This document shows positions 40,666 to 53,984 of a stretch of DNA of 64,000 nt, in pieces. Every line of letters begins with the position of its first letter. Within the stretch, counting starts at the first letter, position 1. The notes beneath the pieces were generated by a model. The model ran no database searches and was not told the DNA's origin. It saw nothing but the letters and a program-made list of their open reading frames with translations. The DNA lies in contig CM067343.1 of NCBI GenBank assembly GCA_034190875.2, positions 36,763,920-36,827,919 on the forward strand. The letters run 5' to 3'. This stretch comes from Urechis unicinctus (Eukaryota; Annelida; Polychaeta; Xenopneusta; Urechidae). The position numbers and the translations under genes were made by a program.

Positions 40666-41985
40666 ATATTACAGGGGTGGGGGCGAATTAAATACACTTA
40701 TCTATCAAGCCATGCATAACAAAAGGATGCATTAGTCACAATCACATACTACCACTGTGTCAATTTGATGTGCACCGACCCATATCTCATGATCAATGTA
40801 CCTGGCCCATCTCAAAAGTAGCGCATCAATAATGTTGATGTATTCATTGAATCGTGTTTGCGATTTATTGTGCACTGTTTTCAGTAAAGCCCATTCTTGG
40901 GCTTCAAAATGCGTGTTCAGACGAGACAGATCACTCTGTCGTAAACCATGCTTTGGCCTATGATGGTATTGGATAGAGTGAAAGATAGAATATCAAATAC
41001 TGTCCTTTCCGAATCTAAGACGGATTTCACTCATGTTAAATGATTCATAGGCAGTCTCTATCATTTGTTTCATCAGCAGCACATTGCCGAGAGATGATTT
41101 GTATCCGGGGAATTATGAGCTCCCGGCAGCAAATTGTTGCATTGTAGAGTTATACTACTGTTGATACGTATTTCTGATAATAATCCATGATGATATTGAA
41201 CGCGCACTCATTATCCTTCATCGTATTGGACAATCGTGCAAGTCACGTCGGCTTTGTTGACCTCGCTGCGTTGTTTGTGAGCTTTGGCACTCAAGGGGAG
41301 ATATTCCAAGCATGACGCTATCCAAAGTTATCACAGTTATCATCTCATTCTGTTGTTGAAAGTGACATTAAGCCCTAGGATCTCATTTCATTTCATTCCA
41401 GCATGTTTGTTTATTGTCTCCTCTGCAGCTATTTTGTGTAGGTATAGCCAACAACTTGCTAAGTTTTTACAAAGTGTTATGTATAATGAATACACTTTTC
41501 AGCCAGCCTAACAGCCCATTGTTCATCCGGTAGAACCAGTAGAAATCATTATATTGTAAATCCTCATGGTTTCATGTATCATCATTAAAACAATGATATC
41601 ATATGTTCAGTCAAGCTATTTGCCACCTACCAGAAGACGTGACTTTCTACCAGATATCCTCTATGACTTCATGGAGTGTAATTGATTTATTGTATGCTTA
41701 TAATAGTAGATTGAGTGAAGCATTAGCACAAGAGATTATTGAAAGTGAGCGCACGTTAATCATGGTCAAACAGAGGGTCTAATGAATAGATACAGTTCTT
41801 ATTGAATATACAAGACAATCAATACAATTTGATTAAGGCATATTTTCAATACCACTGCTTCACAATGCAACAGCTAAATTCGATACATTGTACATTCTCT
41901 GTGCAAGACATCTCTGTAATTTGCTTGATTAATTCGATTGGGAACAAGGTTTTCGTAACACATTTTCATTGAACTCTGAAAAATT
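40666..41985. other. Largely unassigned block between copies 4 and 5
   Basis: 40780-40990 distantly resembles 55500-55640 (CTGGCCCATCTC then AGTAGCGC, and GCGATTTATTG). From about 41000 to 41985 I see no relative in the window. ORF 41284-41511 has no recognisable domain. This is the longest stretch that the array does not explain. Confidence 0.5.
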
Positions 41986-42685
41986 ACCTTTCCGACTACG
42001 GTATAGAAATGTGAGATTCAATGCGGCCAACAATCCGAAATAATTTTCTATTACTTGAGATATATTAGACAATAGTGGACTTGTAGCAACCAATTACCAA
42101 CCATAAACTCAGAGATAGATAAGTTAATCCTGATGTTATTTGCCCGAATATGTATAGTCATTTCCAAGTAAACAACCCTGATCTCAACTGCACCATGGCA
42201 AGTCACTCAAATTAGAAACGAAAACGCCTGTGGGTATGACTTCTCCCACGACAAATATTACAGTCGGTTACGTCGGTCAACATATAACAACATCTCTTGA
42301 TAATAACAAATGCGAGTGACCTATCCATTGTGAAACCATCTCTAAGCTTAATCAACTGAATATCAAAACTTGGCACCAAAAAGACCGACCAGCATTGGCA
42401 AAGAATTCCGTTGTATAGAGCTAACAACATGTTGGGAAACAAATACGGTCTGAGACAACAAAGCTAACAGACCAGCAAATATTTGTCTAATTATACTTTC
42501 TTAATTCTTTCCCCTTGCTTGTACATCATGCCACATCTTTTTAGATAGGCAAGTCTCCTTCCTGTTCAAAGATGATGGACAAATAACAGGCACATGTCCC
42601 GCAATCAATAAATGAAACGTAAGTGTAAGGACATATACAACGTTAACAGAGTTGATGATCAAGCAAAAGAGAAAAACAATGCCAA
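41986..42685 (+). repeat. Diverged g/c-like segment
   Basis: Distantly matches 1790-2600: GATTCAATGCGGCCAACAATC against GATTCAATGTAGCCAACAGTC, then AATACGGTCTGAGACAACAA, and TTGTACATCATGCCACATC. It is clearly more diverged than any regular copy, roughly 65-75 percent by eye. Confidence 0.6.
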
Positions 42686-43158
42686 ATATATTTACATATA
42701 TATGTATATGTACATGTATGTATCTATCTGTGTATATATATATATGCATATATATGCATACATATATATATGCACATGAATATCTTAATGTATATATAGA
42801 TATATATATGTGTATTTGTATGTATAAATACATATATATATATACATATATATATATACGAATATATAAAACAATATATGTTTGTTTGTATTTGTGTGTG
42901 TATATATATATGTGTGTGTGTGTGTTTGTTAACACATCATATATGCGTACATGCGCATACATATATATGTATATGTACATACATCTATATGTATGCATAT
43001 ATTAATATACTTTAATATATATGCAAATATATACATATGTATATTTGTATTAATATGCATATGTACATATGCATAGATATAAATATATTTATGTATATGG
43101 TTGTATGTATATATTTATATTTATATATGTATGTATATATACATTTGTGTGTGTGTGC
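42686..43158 (+). repeat. Compound degenerate TA/TG/TATG microsatellite
   Basis: About 470 bp of TATATG, TACATG, TGTATATA and (TG)n runs, heavily interrupted. It directly follows the diverged g/c-like segment. The long ORFs on both strands (42501-42998 minus, 42652-43005 plus) are composed of this repeat and are not genes. Confidence 0.95.
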
Positions 43159-44139
43159 ATCATTGTTAAAATATTAAGAAATCTGCTTATCTTATTCACT
43201 ATGTTTTAAATAATGCGATGATTAAGTGAGGAAAGAAATCCAAGAACACAATTGATTCATTCATGTGCACATATGTTCGTTCGAACGCTCCAGAACATTT
43301 GAGTTGTTTGCAATTGAACGTAAAGCGCATAGACTACTACGCATCCGAAGAACCTTGTAAAGCGTTGAACTAGCAGGCGTGAAAAGGAGATGTGATTCGC
43401 CCTGTTGAATTTCACTATTGTGTCATAACAATTATTGTAGAAATTTCAACAGTACCATACGGATTGCATTTACATTTATTATAATGTACACTGCAATGCG
43501 GAAGCATTAAAACGTATCCAAACTGCACTGGTGAAACTGCAGACATGTTTTCATAATCAAAAACACATACTATACACACAATCCCTTTATCTGGTTATTT
43601 ATTGTAGATAGACCACGTTCACAGTTTGTCCTTCCCGGCCATACCTATATTAATTATTCAAACACGCATTCGTCATTGTAACGCTTTGTATGTCATATCG
43701 TTAGAGACGTTCAATCAAAATCGCAATACAACATAAGTCAAGATATTCCCGATATCAAGGAGCCTCTCTTAACCGTTATCATGCGACATGGGTTTGCAAC
43801 ACACACCATAACAATACATAAGTGTATTTTTCCTAATCTCTCGTGCCTTTTAAACGGAGCAGCCATACAAGATACAGATGTTAAGGTCCATCTTGATACA
43901 TATCCGAAAATAATAGTAAAAATGACTGCATACCTTAATTCCTAAAGCTCTGATGTTTAATTGTTTAATTGAAGATACCCAATAATAGTAATTGAGTTCG
44001 TATAACACCATAGTAAGGCGTTATCGATCAATAATTACACGATCATGTCTGATTAATGTCAATCTATATTACACAAAATCTACTTTACAATATGGGGCGT
44101 ATATCAATAACGTCACCGTTTCTGTACGAAAATCTGTAC
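43159..44139 (+). repeat. Diverged p-like segment
   Basis: Distantly matches module p: GCAATTGAACGTAAAGCGCAT near 43310 (compare 54265), CACACAATCCCTTTATCTGG near 43575, and TTGTCCTTCCCGGCC near 43627 (compare 19595). Between these points similarity fades. No gene. Confidence 0.55.
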
Positions 44140-44640
44140 GTCTTTTTATATCTACGAATATTTTGTTTACAAATACCCTTGTTTGTATGTGTTTTTTTCT
44201 ATATTATTATGTAACATACATAACATAGTATTGCTGACATAGCAAAGGCTAAAAAATGATCGCGTGGGTTAGCCGAATACACCCATGTATACACTCAAGG
44301 TGTTTCCTATGTCATTATTGCAGACACAATATCGGCATTCAACCTACTGTATAATGCATCTGGATCGGCCTTAAGGGATTTTCAGGTGACAATTGGAATT
44401 CAAAGCAGTTAATTTCAAACTCCTGGTCCGTAACCTATTTATGTTGCACATCACCCAATAAAGACAGTCATGATGTCTTCTAGGACTGCAATAAGAATGT
44501 TTGCGATGGAGGGTTAAGCCCTGAGGGACTCTAATTCCTGCCACTATATTCGCTTTATAGCGATTGATCCCAGGCAGAAACAATTTATTACACTGCATAC
44601 ATTTTCGCAATATCAGAATAGTAGTCCCAAATGTGCGTCA
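44140..44640 (-). repeat. Inverted copy of module t
   Basis: The reverse complement matches 11215-11720. On the plus strand it reads AACATAGTATTGCTGACATA, CACCCAATAAAGACAGTCAT, CTTCTAGGACTGCAATAAG and TAGCGATTGATCCCAGGCAG. Each is the complement of a motif found in the direct copies. It is the only clearly inverted module in the window and lies about 1.8 kb from a direct copy at 46430. Confidence 0.85.
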
Positions 44641-45264
44641 CGGCTGCATGGGACAATTATGTTGCTGAAAGTGTTGTATATCTCTATTCTTAACAGTCAC
44701 ATATTCTTGAGACATGCGATGAACATCACATATTTATATTACTGGCTCTTACTAGACTACACTTATACTAATGTATCTGCTCCTATTGTGTTCGAAATTA
44801 CGCAGTCAATGGAAATAGCACCTCAGATGTATCGCGACTGGACTATATTTAAAGACCCATGTGTCCGTAGGAGAATTATGTATATTATCGTTGAATTCTA
44901 AATATCAACACAGTTTTGAAATAAATTTCGATTTAGCAACGTTTGTGTTCATCGTTTCCGAATCGCACACAACGACAGCAGATAATATGACGGATAAAAA
45001 CTAGCCTTCGGCAATATATTGTCAATGTAACAAAATAACTGCCTTTTAGTAAACTCGTGTTATATATATTTTGGTTTTGCAAAGGGTGTTATTTACCACA
45101 TCATTTATTATGTCTATACTATGATACATGTTACAGGCCAATGTCACCAATGGGTATGTAAACCTGCATTATGTAGCCTAACAATGTGCTTACAAAAGCA
45201 GTATATTCATGTGGATCACATTAACAACACAGTGCAATTATTGGGAACACAATATGAAGATCCT
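44641..45264. other. Unassigned segment with an 80-codon ATG ORF
   Basis: Begins GGCTGCATGGGACAATTATG, which resembles the GCTGCGCAACCTGGACACAATT motif of modules f and n. ORF 44659-44901 starts with ATG and is single-copy here. It has hydrophobic stretches but matches no family I know, and its start coincides with the repeat motif. I do not call it a gene. Confidence 0.4.
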
Positions 45265-46430
45265 GTGGCAGAAATTACACCCATTATATCTCAAATATAA
45301 ATGCTAATAACAATCGGACTTCGGTGATGTTAGTTGATCCATATTGTGGTGTTTTGCAATATCTGCCTTTGACGCTTTAGTGGCACATTATGATCTACTG
45401 TAATAATTGCTCCTCAAACGAACCTTCAACATTAGGTATTCCGTATGTATTAAGTTAAGTTTCCATGTGCCTCATTTCAGATTATTTCCGTGACTGCGTT
45501 TATGTCTATATAAATAGTGCGAATCACCCATGTGCCCTGATTACCATCCAAAGGCCATCATAGCCTGAATGTGAATCATGCTTACTTGTTTCTTGTGCTT
45601 TTTTAGTTCAAAAGTGAGGAGGTGCAAAATGAGAAAACATTTACCCTGTATGTTAGTGGCAAAGAGAGCTGACGTTTTCTTTGATGGGATTTAACCGTCT
45701 GTTTAGGAAGACAAGGCATCCCAACACCATGGCGTAATCTCACATGGAATTTCGCTTATAAGCTCACGCTAGCTGATATTTCATTCTTTAAAACACCCCA
45801 CAACATTTGACCCAATTTTTATGACCATCGATCGAATATTGTCGATGTTATAATAACATTGCAAAATGTGGTAAACAAATAACATAAAGTTTTTAGTGGG
45901 TGCTACGGGGCGAAATACGCATATTTTTTATGACATTGCTATGAATTGTTGGCCAGTAAACCAGGCTACAAGTAACTATAAACTGTTCCATAATCGCACA
46001 GTAGGTTAGGAAGATATCAAGGTTTGAAAAATTTACAACGATTGACCTTGACCTTAAAATGAGGTATTTGGGTTATGCGCGTTATCCATTTAAAAACAAA
46101 TTGGAAAACATTTAAATGATTGCAACCTCTATCGCGGATAAAAAAAATGCATACAAACAAACACACAATTCGCAAATATACAAACCGGACTGATCGCCAT
46201 TAGTTTTCGAATTAGCTAAGTTAACTAGGCCTACCATGAAACAGATTAATTTTATAATGCGCTGTGGCCCAAAATAGATCTGCGAACGTCCTCGGTAAAA
46301 TAAAAGGACACACTGCGGGCGTCTGTTTTGTAGCCTAGAATAATATATAAACCTCCTTGATGTTTTTTTTTATATACAAAACCGATACAGCCGTCTAAGT
46401 CGGTTATATAGTGGCAGTCGCTTAGAGCAT
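45265..46430 (+). repeat. Module a, copy 5, with a g remnant
   Basis: 45265-46365 matches 1-1040 in order. 46370-46415 is a tiny piece of module g (AAGTCGGTTATATAG, compare 35060). The next base pairs already belong to module t, so about 3 kb is missing at this joint. Confidence 0.8.
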
Positions 46431-48119
46431 TACTCTCCCTGATTGCAGTTGTAGATGACATCATGACTGTCTTTATTGGATGATGTAAAATATAAATGGG
46501 TTACGGACGAGAAGTTTGAAACGATCTATTTCAATTATAATAATCACCCGGGAATCCCAAAGGGCTCATCCAGATACATTATATTGTAATATATTTAGGA
46601 GGGAAGCCTGATGGCTTTTTTAAATGATTGTATTTGCAATAATGACATAGGAAACTTGTAGGGTATACACTGGATTCTGCACACCGACGCAACCTTTTCA
46701 TAGCCTTTGGATGTTTGATAGTCAACAATACCATATTATATATGTGGCATAAGATAACCCTAAACATTTGTTGACTGATTGATTGCAAACAATATGTCGT
46801 CTTGTCGATGTCTCAGTGATGTATTAACAGACATTTGGATCGTTGGTATTGATAAAGGTTTTTCGACGCAGTGGAATATGTCTTTTTACACAGCTTATCG
46901 GTATATCTATATTTAAAAAGCTTGCATTTCATGGCAGATTGTGTGCAAACTCAGAAATAGATTTATCATAATATATTACCCGTATGTTACTTGTCTTTTT
47001 GATAATAACCTTACAATATAATTTTCCGGATTATTGTCTTTACGTACCCTCTTAACGAATAAGAAAACTTCAAGTTTCGTAATCCTGCTGTATTGCCAAC
47101 ATTTCATGATACATTAGTCTTTTACATATATTCACTTATAGTCATATTGGTCAATTTTTAATGAGTTACCTTACGTTGGTCGAATACATTAAATATCACT
47201 CTTATTTTGAAAAGTCAGAGAAATACTCGTTAAAGTTCCGTTATTCGTTGAAGTTCGGTTCCTCTAGTTTGATTGTTGTCAGTTCGACAGCAACGGATGC
47301 ATTCCGAGAGGGAACCGCCTACTTTGTACACTAATTTACCCGGATGCCCGCTACTCCTTGAATAAACAATAACAATTCTTAACGGTTAGAAAAATTAATA
47401 AATGTCGATAAAAGTTCTTTATCTACTGATACAGATAACGTCGCTGTCAAACAGATGTAAGATAAAATTTTCCAAAACCATCCATTCTACAGTCCGGCAA
47501 GTCAGTTGAAACGCCTAATAGCTATCGGAAGCCAATATCATCAATACCGCTTCGTGATCAATACCAAACAGATGTGAAGCCCAGGGGATTTCCACATCAT
47601 CATTGCAAATATGATGAATTATTAATATAAGCATCGGACCTTCCACCCCATTATACAGCATATAGTCTAAGAAGGGCCGCTTGGATTGAAAATGAATTGT
47701 TGCTAAAAACATTACCGTTTGCGATACGAATCCATCTTAAATAACGATTCATTGAGATCATAAAAAAGTGCTATAAAGTGTATCATATTGCGCCATAGTT
47801 CATTCGCAGACAATTGCAACCCTTAATGTCGATCATTGCTCCTCCTCCGTACCACTAAGATATTACACGATACCCAATATAGGGTGATAGCTTCTGGATA
47901 TGTAGTTAGCGTGTCTATGGACATTAATGCCCTCATTGAATCTACTTGCGGTTCTATATTGGCTGCATTGAGATCGATCCCATGGACAGATTGCTTAAGG
48001 TAGATGTCGTCAAAAGAAAGTAACTGGCAATAGGCTTATTCAACAATCATTAGTGTAACCAACGTAGAGACGGTTAACATATCCGTTTTTGCCATTACTT
48101 TTAATTTGAAATAGGCTTG
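46431..48119 (+). repeat. Modules t (late) and u (long), copy 5
   Basis: Colinear with 23340-24830 and 59430-60790. Contains the subfamily II segment at 47170-47540 and GAACCGCCTACTTTGTACAC. No gene. Confidence 0.75.
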
Positions 48120-48990
48120 TATAAGCCAGCAACAAGACATGTAGGAAATATATTTTTTCATTTCATAACGGCATTTTCGGGCAAAGTCATATCTTTAAAA
48201 ATGTTATCAATAAGTTTTAATAAGTGGATTGTTGTGGAATATATATCGGTAGTGCTCTAGCGCAGTATTAATAACATTGCCGATAAGTTTTTAAAAACGC
48301 TTATCACGCAGATTCTGAAAACAGAAAGCGCTCTATTATATATATTCATACATTTGTGTTTTATTACAAACAGAATCAGTCTTTGGGTGCGATACATTAA
48401 TTTATCAATGGCTTTTAGACGTGTTACCTTCAACAAAGCACACGACCTACAAAAGTTCAGTCTAGGAATTATTTTACACGTAAGAGACGTCAAATGTATC
48501 ATCTGCAATAACATCTCATGATACCTACAATTTGTTGTTCTCACGAATACACTGCTATTTCTTACTTCAATAAGCTCAGAAAAGACTCGGGATGGGAAGC
48601 AAATTATATAGTTCCGGAAACTATCGACCGTGCGCCCAAACTAACACAGTATTTCTCAAACGCCTCATACGTGCCGTAAATGTGATAAAGAGTATAGCGA
48701 TTGCATATATCATCGTTACTCGTTACACGTTCACCAATCAAATCGTGTCTGCTGTAAAGCCGGTTCATTTACAATAAGCTCTGGCTCAAGCACAGATGTG
48801 CCAAAGGCTTGGGTAAAATACAACGGAATAGACTTCCAAATACAATTGCAGGCTTCTGTATTTTGGAACACAGTGACTGTATATATCACCAGCGCATAAT
48901 ACATTTCATAATTATGATATTTTTCTCTCACTTGGTTAAGTTTACGCAATGACATGAAAAGCAACCATTAATCATAATGTATATATATCC
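48120..48990 (+). repeat. Module v, full form, copy 5
   Basis: Matches 60800-61740, and a distant paralogue at 55590-56150 (AATTATTTTACACG, CATCTGCAATAACATCTCAT, AAGCTCTGGC). Copy 1 keeps only the two ends; copies 2, 3 and 4 have lost it. The ORFs 48257-48544 minus and 48592-48777 plus are not open in copy 6. Confidence 0.75.
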
Positions 48991-50385
48991 TCGGATACTT
49001 TAGCGCTTATTAATCCGTTTCATATTATGAACTTGGTTTGTTCTGTTCGAAAGTGACGAACGTGCTATTACAAAAGCTACAAAAACGCCAATGTGGATTC
49101 AATTATTAATCTTTATATGTGCGTATGTATACTGCAAAGACCTAATCGAGAATGTCTGGCAAACGTGTAATCTGATAGTGGTGTTGGTCTGCAGCTTTCA
49201 GAACATTACGTTTTAATATATTTGCAATAACGGCACCTGTAACTTAGTATAAAACGAAGGTGCCATTAATAAACTTTAATCAAGCATTGTGAAATGGCAA
49301 ATTGGTATGATTAACAATGTGTCACTGAGTCACTTGATATACCATGCTCCACACAAGCTTCTCCAAGGCATATCTGTTATTCCAAACACCTGTCTCACAT
49401 CACAATAAAATATTCACATTCGTATTAACCTTCATCAAGTTGGTACATCAATAAACATCATAGGTTCATTGTATTAGATTCACAATCATTAACCATAATT
49501 GTCAACGTTGAGGCACTCATTACCCGTCCATTATGACGTGTATAGCATTGGATCCATAATACATGCGGTTTATATGGGGCCGGTTTCTATGTCGTCCAAC
49601 CATCGACGATAGTGTAAAATTGCCCATACCTATATTATAGGATGGAACAGTGATTGCAGTGTCAAATAATATCCGTTGTGGAACTAATATTGTCTCTTTA
49701 CTTTATATCTAGAATTATAAATTATTATGCTCCCTTGAAGAAATATTGCCTAGGGCTAGTATGTATCCTAGGTAAATGATTATTCCATAGGTATACTATA
49801 ATATGATTGCAAAATAAAGTATCAAGCATGATACTTTCAGTAAATGAACTGCAGCTCTAGGAAGATACTTTTGAAATGCCAGAGACTCGGTACATTTTAT
49901 ATCTGATCAATGCAATCATGAATTGCTGCCACTGATTCAGCTTTTCTCATCTGCAATGAATGAGATCGATATTTTTTTAAATTTCTAACTGATTGCAATG
50001 TAAACATTATTAAATAGATTACGTACTATGCAGGTCGTAAGGTTGTGACTGCTTTAGGTAGAATGTCAGAAGAATCATTAATCCACTCCTTTGGCTGGTT
50101 GTTTGCAGCTATTATGGTGAAATAGCTATCATGATGTAAGCATAGGTTCCGGTTTGAGGTAAGGCAATCTCATCAAGGACAAAGAAATACTTATATATCA
50201 CAGCATAAACTTATATATGTTATAGGAAGCTATATTTGTTAACTCTGGTAGATGATTCAATATTCAAAGGGGCTGTTTTGAGGAATTATGTTCGTGGACA
50301 CTAATTTGACAATGCCAGCGTAGATGCGGAAAGTTGCGTAGATATATCGATAAGATTAAGGCAGACAGTCATCTTACCTACAGAA
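48991..50385 (+). repeat. Module e and f stub, copy 5
   Basis: Colinear with 3590-4800. After TATCGATA (50345-50352) and GCAGACAGTCATCTTACC, it jumps at 50380 to CAGAAATACTTCAAAGGTC (compare 14820), so most of f and h is missing. Confidence 0.75.
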
Positions 50386-50579
50386 ATACTTCAAAGGTCT
50401 AAGGAATTCTTGACATGTATGGTTATGGTGGAGATAGTCTGCAGCATAAAACAAAGTGATTCTTGTCGTGTGTGGCTTATATTATATTCAATATTAAATT
50501 CTAAGAATTTGACATCACAATAGGTGAAAGGCAGAGTGAAATTGCGATATAAATTATGCAATTAATTTAAAAAAACAAA
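50386..50579 (+). repeat. Module j, 3' fragment, copy 5
   Basis: Matches the end of module j (16165-16347), with TGTATGGTTATGGTGGAGAT and TTCTTGTCGTGTGTGGCTT. Confidence 0.7.
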
Positions 50580-50768
50580 GATAAGAAACAGTTCATGAAC
50601 AAATAAGCATGTTCCATCGGTAACATAAGTAACAGCTCATGAATATGTAAGCCTTCTAATGCTACCTCTGTAGGATCAGTAACAGTTCATGAACAGATTA
50701 GCCATCACATGTTACTTCTGTAAGATAAGTAAAAGATAATGAACAGATTGGCCGTCGCATGTTACCTG
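50580..50768 (+). repeat. Module k minisatellite, copy 5
   Basis: About four degenerate 50-bp units starting GATAAGAAACAGTTCATGAA and relatives, in the same place as in copies 1 and 2. Confidence 0.8.
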
Positions 50769-51507
50769 CTCAATTCATTGGTTATTGTCGGTTCAGATCA
50801 ATAAATATTTTTATTGCGAATGACCTTCGGTAATAAAAAATGTAAAGTAGTTTCAAATATGTTAAGCATAGGTTCAGGCTAGTGGGCAGATAATCTCACA
50901 AAGGTCATTACGATGCTTGATCAAATTAATATAAAAGGATGCTGCATATTTTACCCGGAAAGCTAACTGTCCGTTTACAATGGCTGCTTTATGACAGTCT
51001 GTCCGTGGACACGATCTCAGCAAAGATAAGCTCTATGGAGATTTTTGTACTGATATGACCATAACACCACGCCAGACATTCATCTTACTACACAATAGAT
51101 TATCAAGCTCCACTCATTATCGACTGTATGTCTGTCACTATTTTTTTCTCCAGTGTGTGGTACATTTGATGAGTAGACATTAGATATCATCACAGACACA
51201 GGCCAGACGAGCTCGATCTGTATCACAGCTCCATAACGAACCGACAAACAAAAGAGACATATTGCAAAACATGATTCATTTTATCACATATAGCAAATGG
51301 CCTCGGTAAAATATGACGATATACACTTTTCTATAGAATCGCAGGCGCCAGTTTAGTAGCACAGGGTCATCTATGTTTTATATCAAGTTTTTAATGACGT
51401 TGTCATCTGTTGCGGTAGCAGCTGCGCACCCTGGACACAATTGTGTCGCTTCTGCGTGAAGATTTCCTTGCATCTTGTAACTGTATTTCCTATCAACAAC
51501 TTTTGTA
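50769..51507 (+). repeat. Module l and start of n, copy 5
   Basis: Colinear with 16568-17305. Near 51452 GCTTCTGCGTGAAG is one base shorter than copy 2's GCTTCTGTCGTGAAG, which breaks the frame of the 136-codon copy 2 ORF. Confidence 0.75.
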
Positions 51508-51901
51508 TTGCAGTTATACATCGATAACAAATTGATCTATTGTGCATGTTGAAGGGTGATTGAAAATACAAGCTTGAATCATACTTCCTTTTACTTTTCC
51601 ATATATCAAGGCTTTCTATTCCGTTTCAGCATTTGCCCAGCGTACTTTGACTTATAATTGCCATAACCACCGATGTGGAAGCATGATTCAATGCCACTAT
51701 TTTTATAGGGATATTTCAGCAGCATTCCATTGCGTCACCAAGGTATTCTGGATGGGACGTAATATAGCCTGGAATGTTGCCAGCAGCTTTATGATCCTAT
51801 TTATTGTCTCATAATGACTGTCGTCAATGGAAAGACTGTATACGATGGATTGTATACAATTTACAATATTACCAAAGTTAATACGTTGTACATATCAATA
51901 C
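51508..51901. other. Segment private to copy 5 beside the microsatellite
   Basis: About 400 bp between CAACAACTTTTGT and the GT tract that copy 2 lacks. It has an inverted repeat, TGTATACGATGGATTGTATACA, near 51837-51858. It has no relative in the window. Copy 3 has different DNA here, so insertion in copy 5 and deletion in copy 2 are both possible. Confidence 0.5.
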
Positions 51902-51980
51902 ATATATATATGTGTGTGTGTGTGTGGTGCGTGTGTGAGTGTGTGCGTGTGTGGGGGTTTAGGTGGGTGTGTGGGTGTGT

Positions 51981-52024
<44 letters not shown>
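51902..52024 (+). repeat. GT-rich microsatellite at the module n site
   Basis: Starts with a short ATATATATA run, then degenerate GTGTGGGTG repeats, then about 20 clean GT units. The right flank GTAAATTGTAGGCTGC is the same as at 17330 and 28411. Confidence 0.95.
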
Positions 52025-52031
<7 letters not shown>

Positions 52032-53984
52032 AGGCTGCAATGCGGCTGCTATTCCTTATCGAAGGATTACATATTATCCCTATCTGTTCCAATAGTGCTA
52101 CGATTGTCATTATCATCCCGCCAGGTGACATACGGGCCAATAAAGTGATACCAACTTAGTGGTAATAATCTAATTTTGTTGCAATTACATTTCCTCTACA
52201 GTGATCAAATAAGGGTTGCAATTTTTTTGAAAATAAATCAACCTTTGTAGAAGCTCTAAACGGATACTTGGACTGAGGGTAGTCAATATCAGCGTTCCAT
52301 TTGATTAAATGTCAGCCATGTGTAGATCAACGCCAGTTTTTAATGTCGGGTTGGTTAATTTACATTGTAATTTCTTGTATCAACACATAAAAAACGCTAT
52401 AAATATTATGGGAGGTGTACCACATTGTGTTTAATTTGTCTCACATTGCGGAGCAGTGGATTATCAGCCATTGAATCATTAGGAGAACAATATAATCCTC
52501 TGTAGTCATTAAATAATCATATTGCGAAAAGTCCTTGAACATAAGGTATTCCGTGCACATCTTTGTCGAGTATGGTCAGAAGACATTAACCGTAAAAGTC
52601 ATGCAGGCAGTGGAATTGTGAATCAATTTAAGTCTTTGGTTCATGTATTATGATTCATGGAGAAGCTGTGAGGTGCTCGTAGAACCTGTACGAAAGGCTG
52701 TAAAATCACCTTCCGTTAAGATAATTCATCAGGAAAACACAACGAACGAGTGATATGGAATAGAGAGCACATGGTTGACCAATAACCAGAATACATGATA
52801 CACAAAACCGTACACGTGAACGATATCTTGAAATGCAATTGCAGTTTTTAATATGCGCGTATAATCATTGCGCTGTGCTTCTACATAACTGGTCTTTGTG
52901 ATTGAAATTTCCAATACATTTTGTCTCAAAATTTTGTTATATTTTTTGTTATATCTACACTGAGTCAAGAGGTGTATGCATTTCACTGAATTTAATTGAC
53001 CACAACCATTGGCAAATCTGCAGATTTGATATTAAATTCCCATATGTAATCATATGTATCGTGCAGTGGTCAACTGTTATTCTGCCAGTTGTCCACCATT
53101 AAAGTCCATGTCTACTCATGAACTGTTAAAGGCGTTTTGAGATCGCGTCTATTTTGTAATTTATGCAATGAATAAATACCCCGTTTTATGCATTTCTATG
53201 TAAATCACATATATATTATATTAAATATCCATGCGCATTTTGTTGTATTAAATAGTACGGCAGGAACTTTGATTTCCACAATATTGCAGATTGATATTGC
53301 TGGCTTTTACCAAACATAACATATGGCTTGTTGTAGTAGACTTGCCAAGAACATTCGCCCAAAACAAGAGAACGCACTTAAGCACTGATGTTTCTAATCA
53401 GATCGCTTACATAGGCTTTAGTTATCATATGCTTGGAATGTTATTCGAATTTTTTCCACTGATTGAGACGTATACAAATGAATAATATTGTCCACCTTGG
53501 TACAACTGTTATGTCTAATGCAGACGACAAAAGTTTTCAAAAGCAACAATCTTTATTTGCACTCTATTATCTATTAACAGCAGCTATGTGACTGGCAATG
53601 ACATGTGGCTGTATTAACATACGGATCTTTTATCGTAATCTACACCAATTTACAAATCAGATTCAGATAATCATACAACAGTTCATGGAATGTCCATTAT
53701 ATCCTCAATATAGGGTTTGATTTTTTTTCTGCTTTTAATCGCGACAGTTGTCTATTTAGTTCGAGTGGGTGATTCGTTTCGGGCCAAATTATATTCTTCT
53801 ACACACTACGCGTATTGAAAAATTTTTTATGTATAGAAATTGGCATACGCGACGATTGCACAGGACGCGCCGGCTATATGCAGCTAAGACCAAGGAAATG
53901 TTATATAAAAATGCGCATTGGATATTCTCTCTTGCTGTTTTTAGCTGACGGCCCATAACATGAATCGTGTTGAAATTAGACCCT
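52025..53984 (+). repeat. Module n, copy 5
   Basis: The longest clear version of this module. Contains both TATCAGC repeats (52287 and 52462) that bound the copy 2 deletion. Carries GTATTCCGTGCACATCTTTG, ATTGACCACAACCATTGGC and CATATGGCTTGTTGTAG. Confidence 0.75.

Noticed and set aside
42501..43005. 165- and 117-codon ORFs on opposite strands
   Set aside because: Both consist of TA/TG microsatellite translation.
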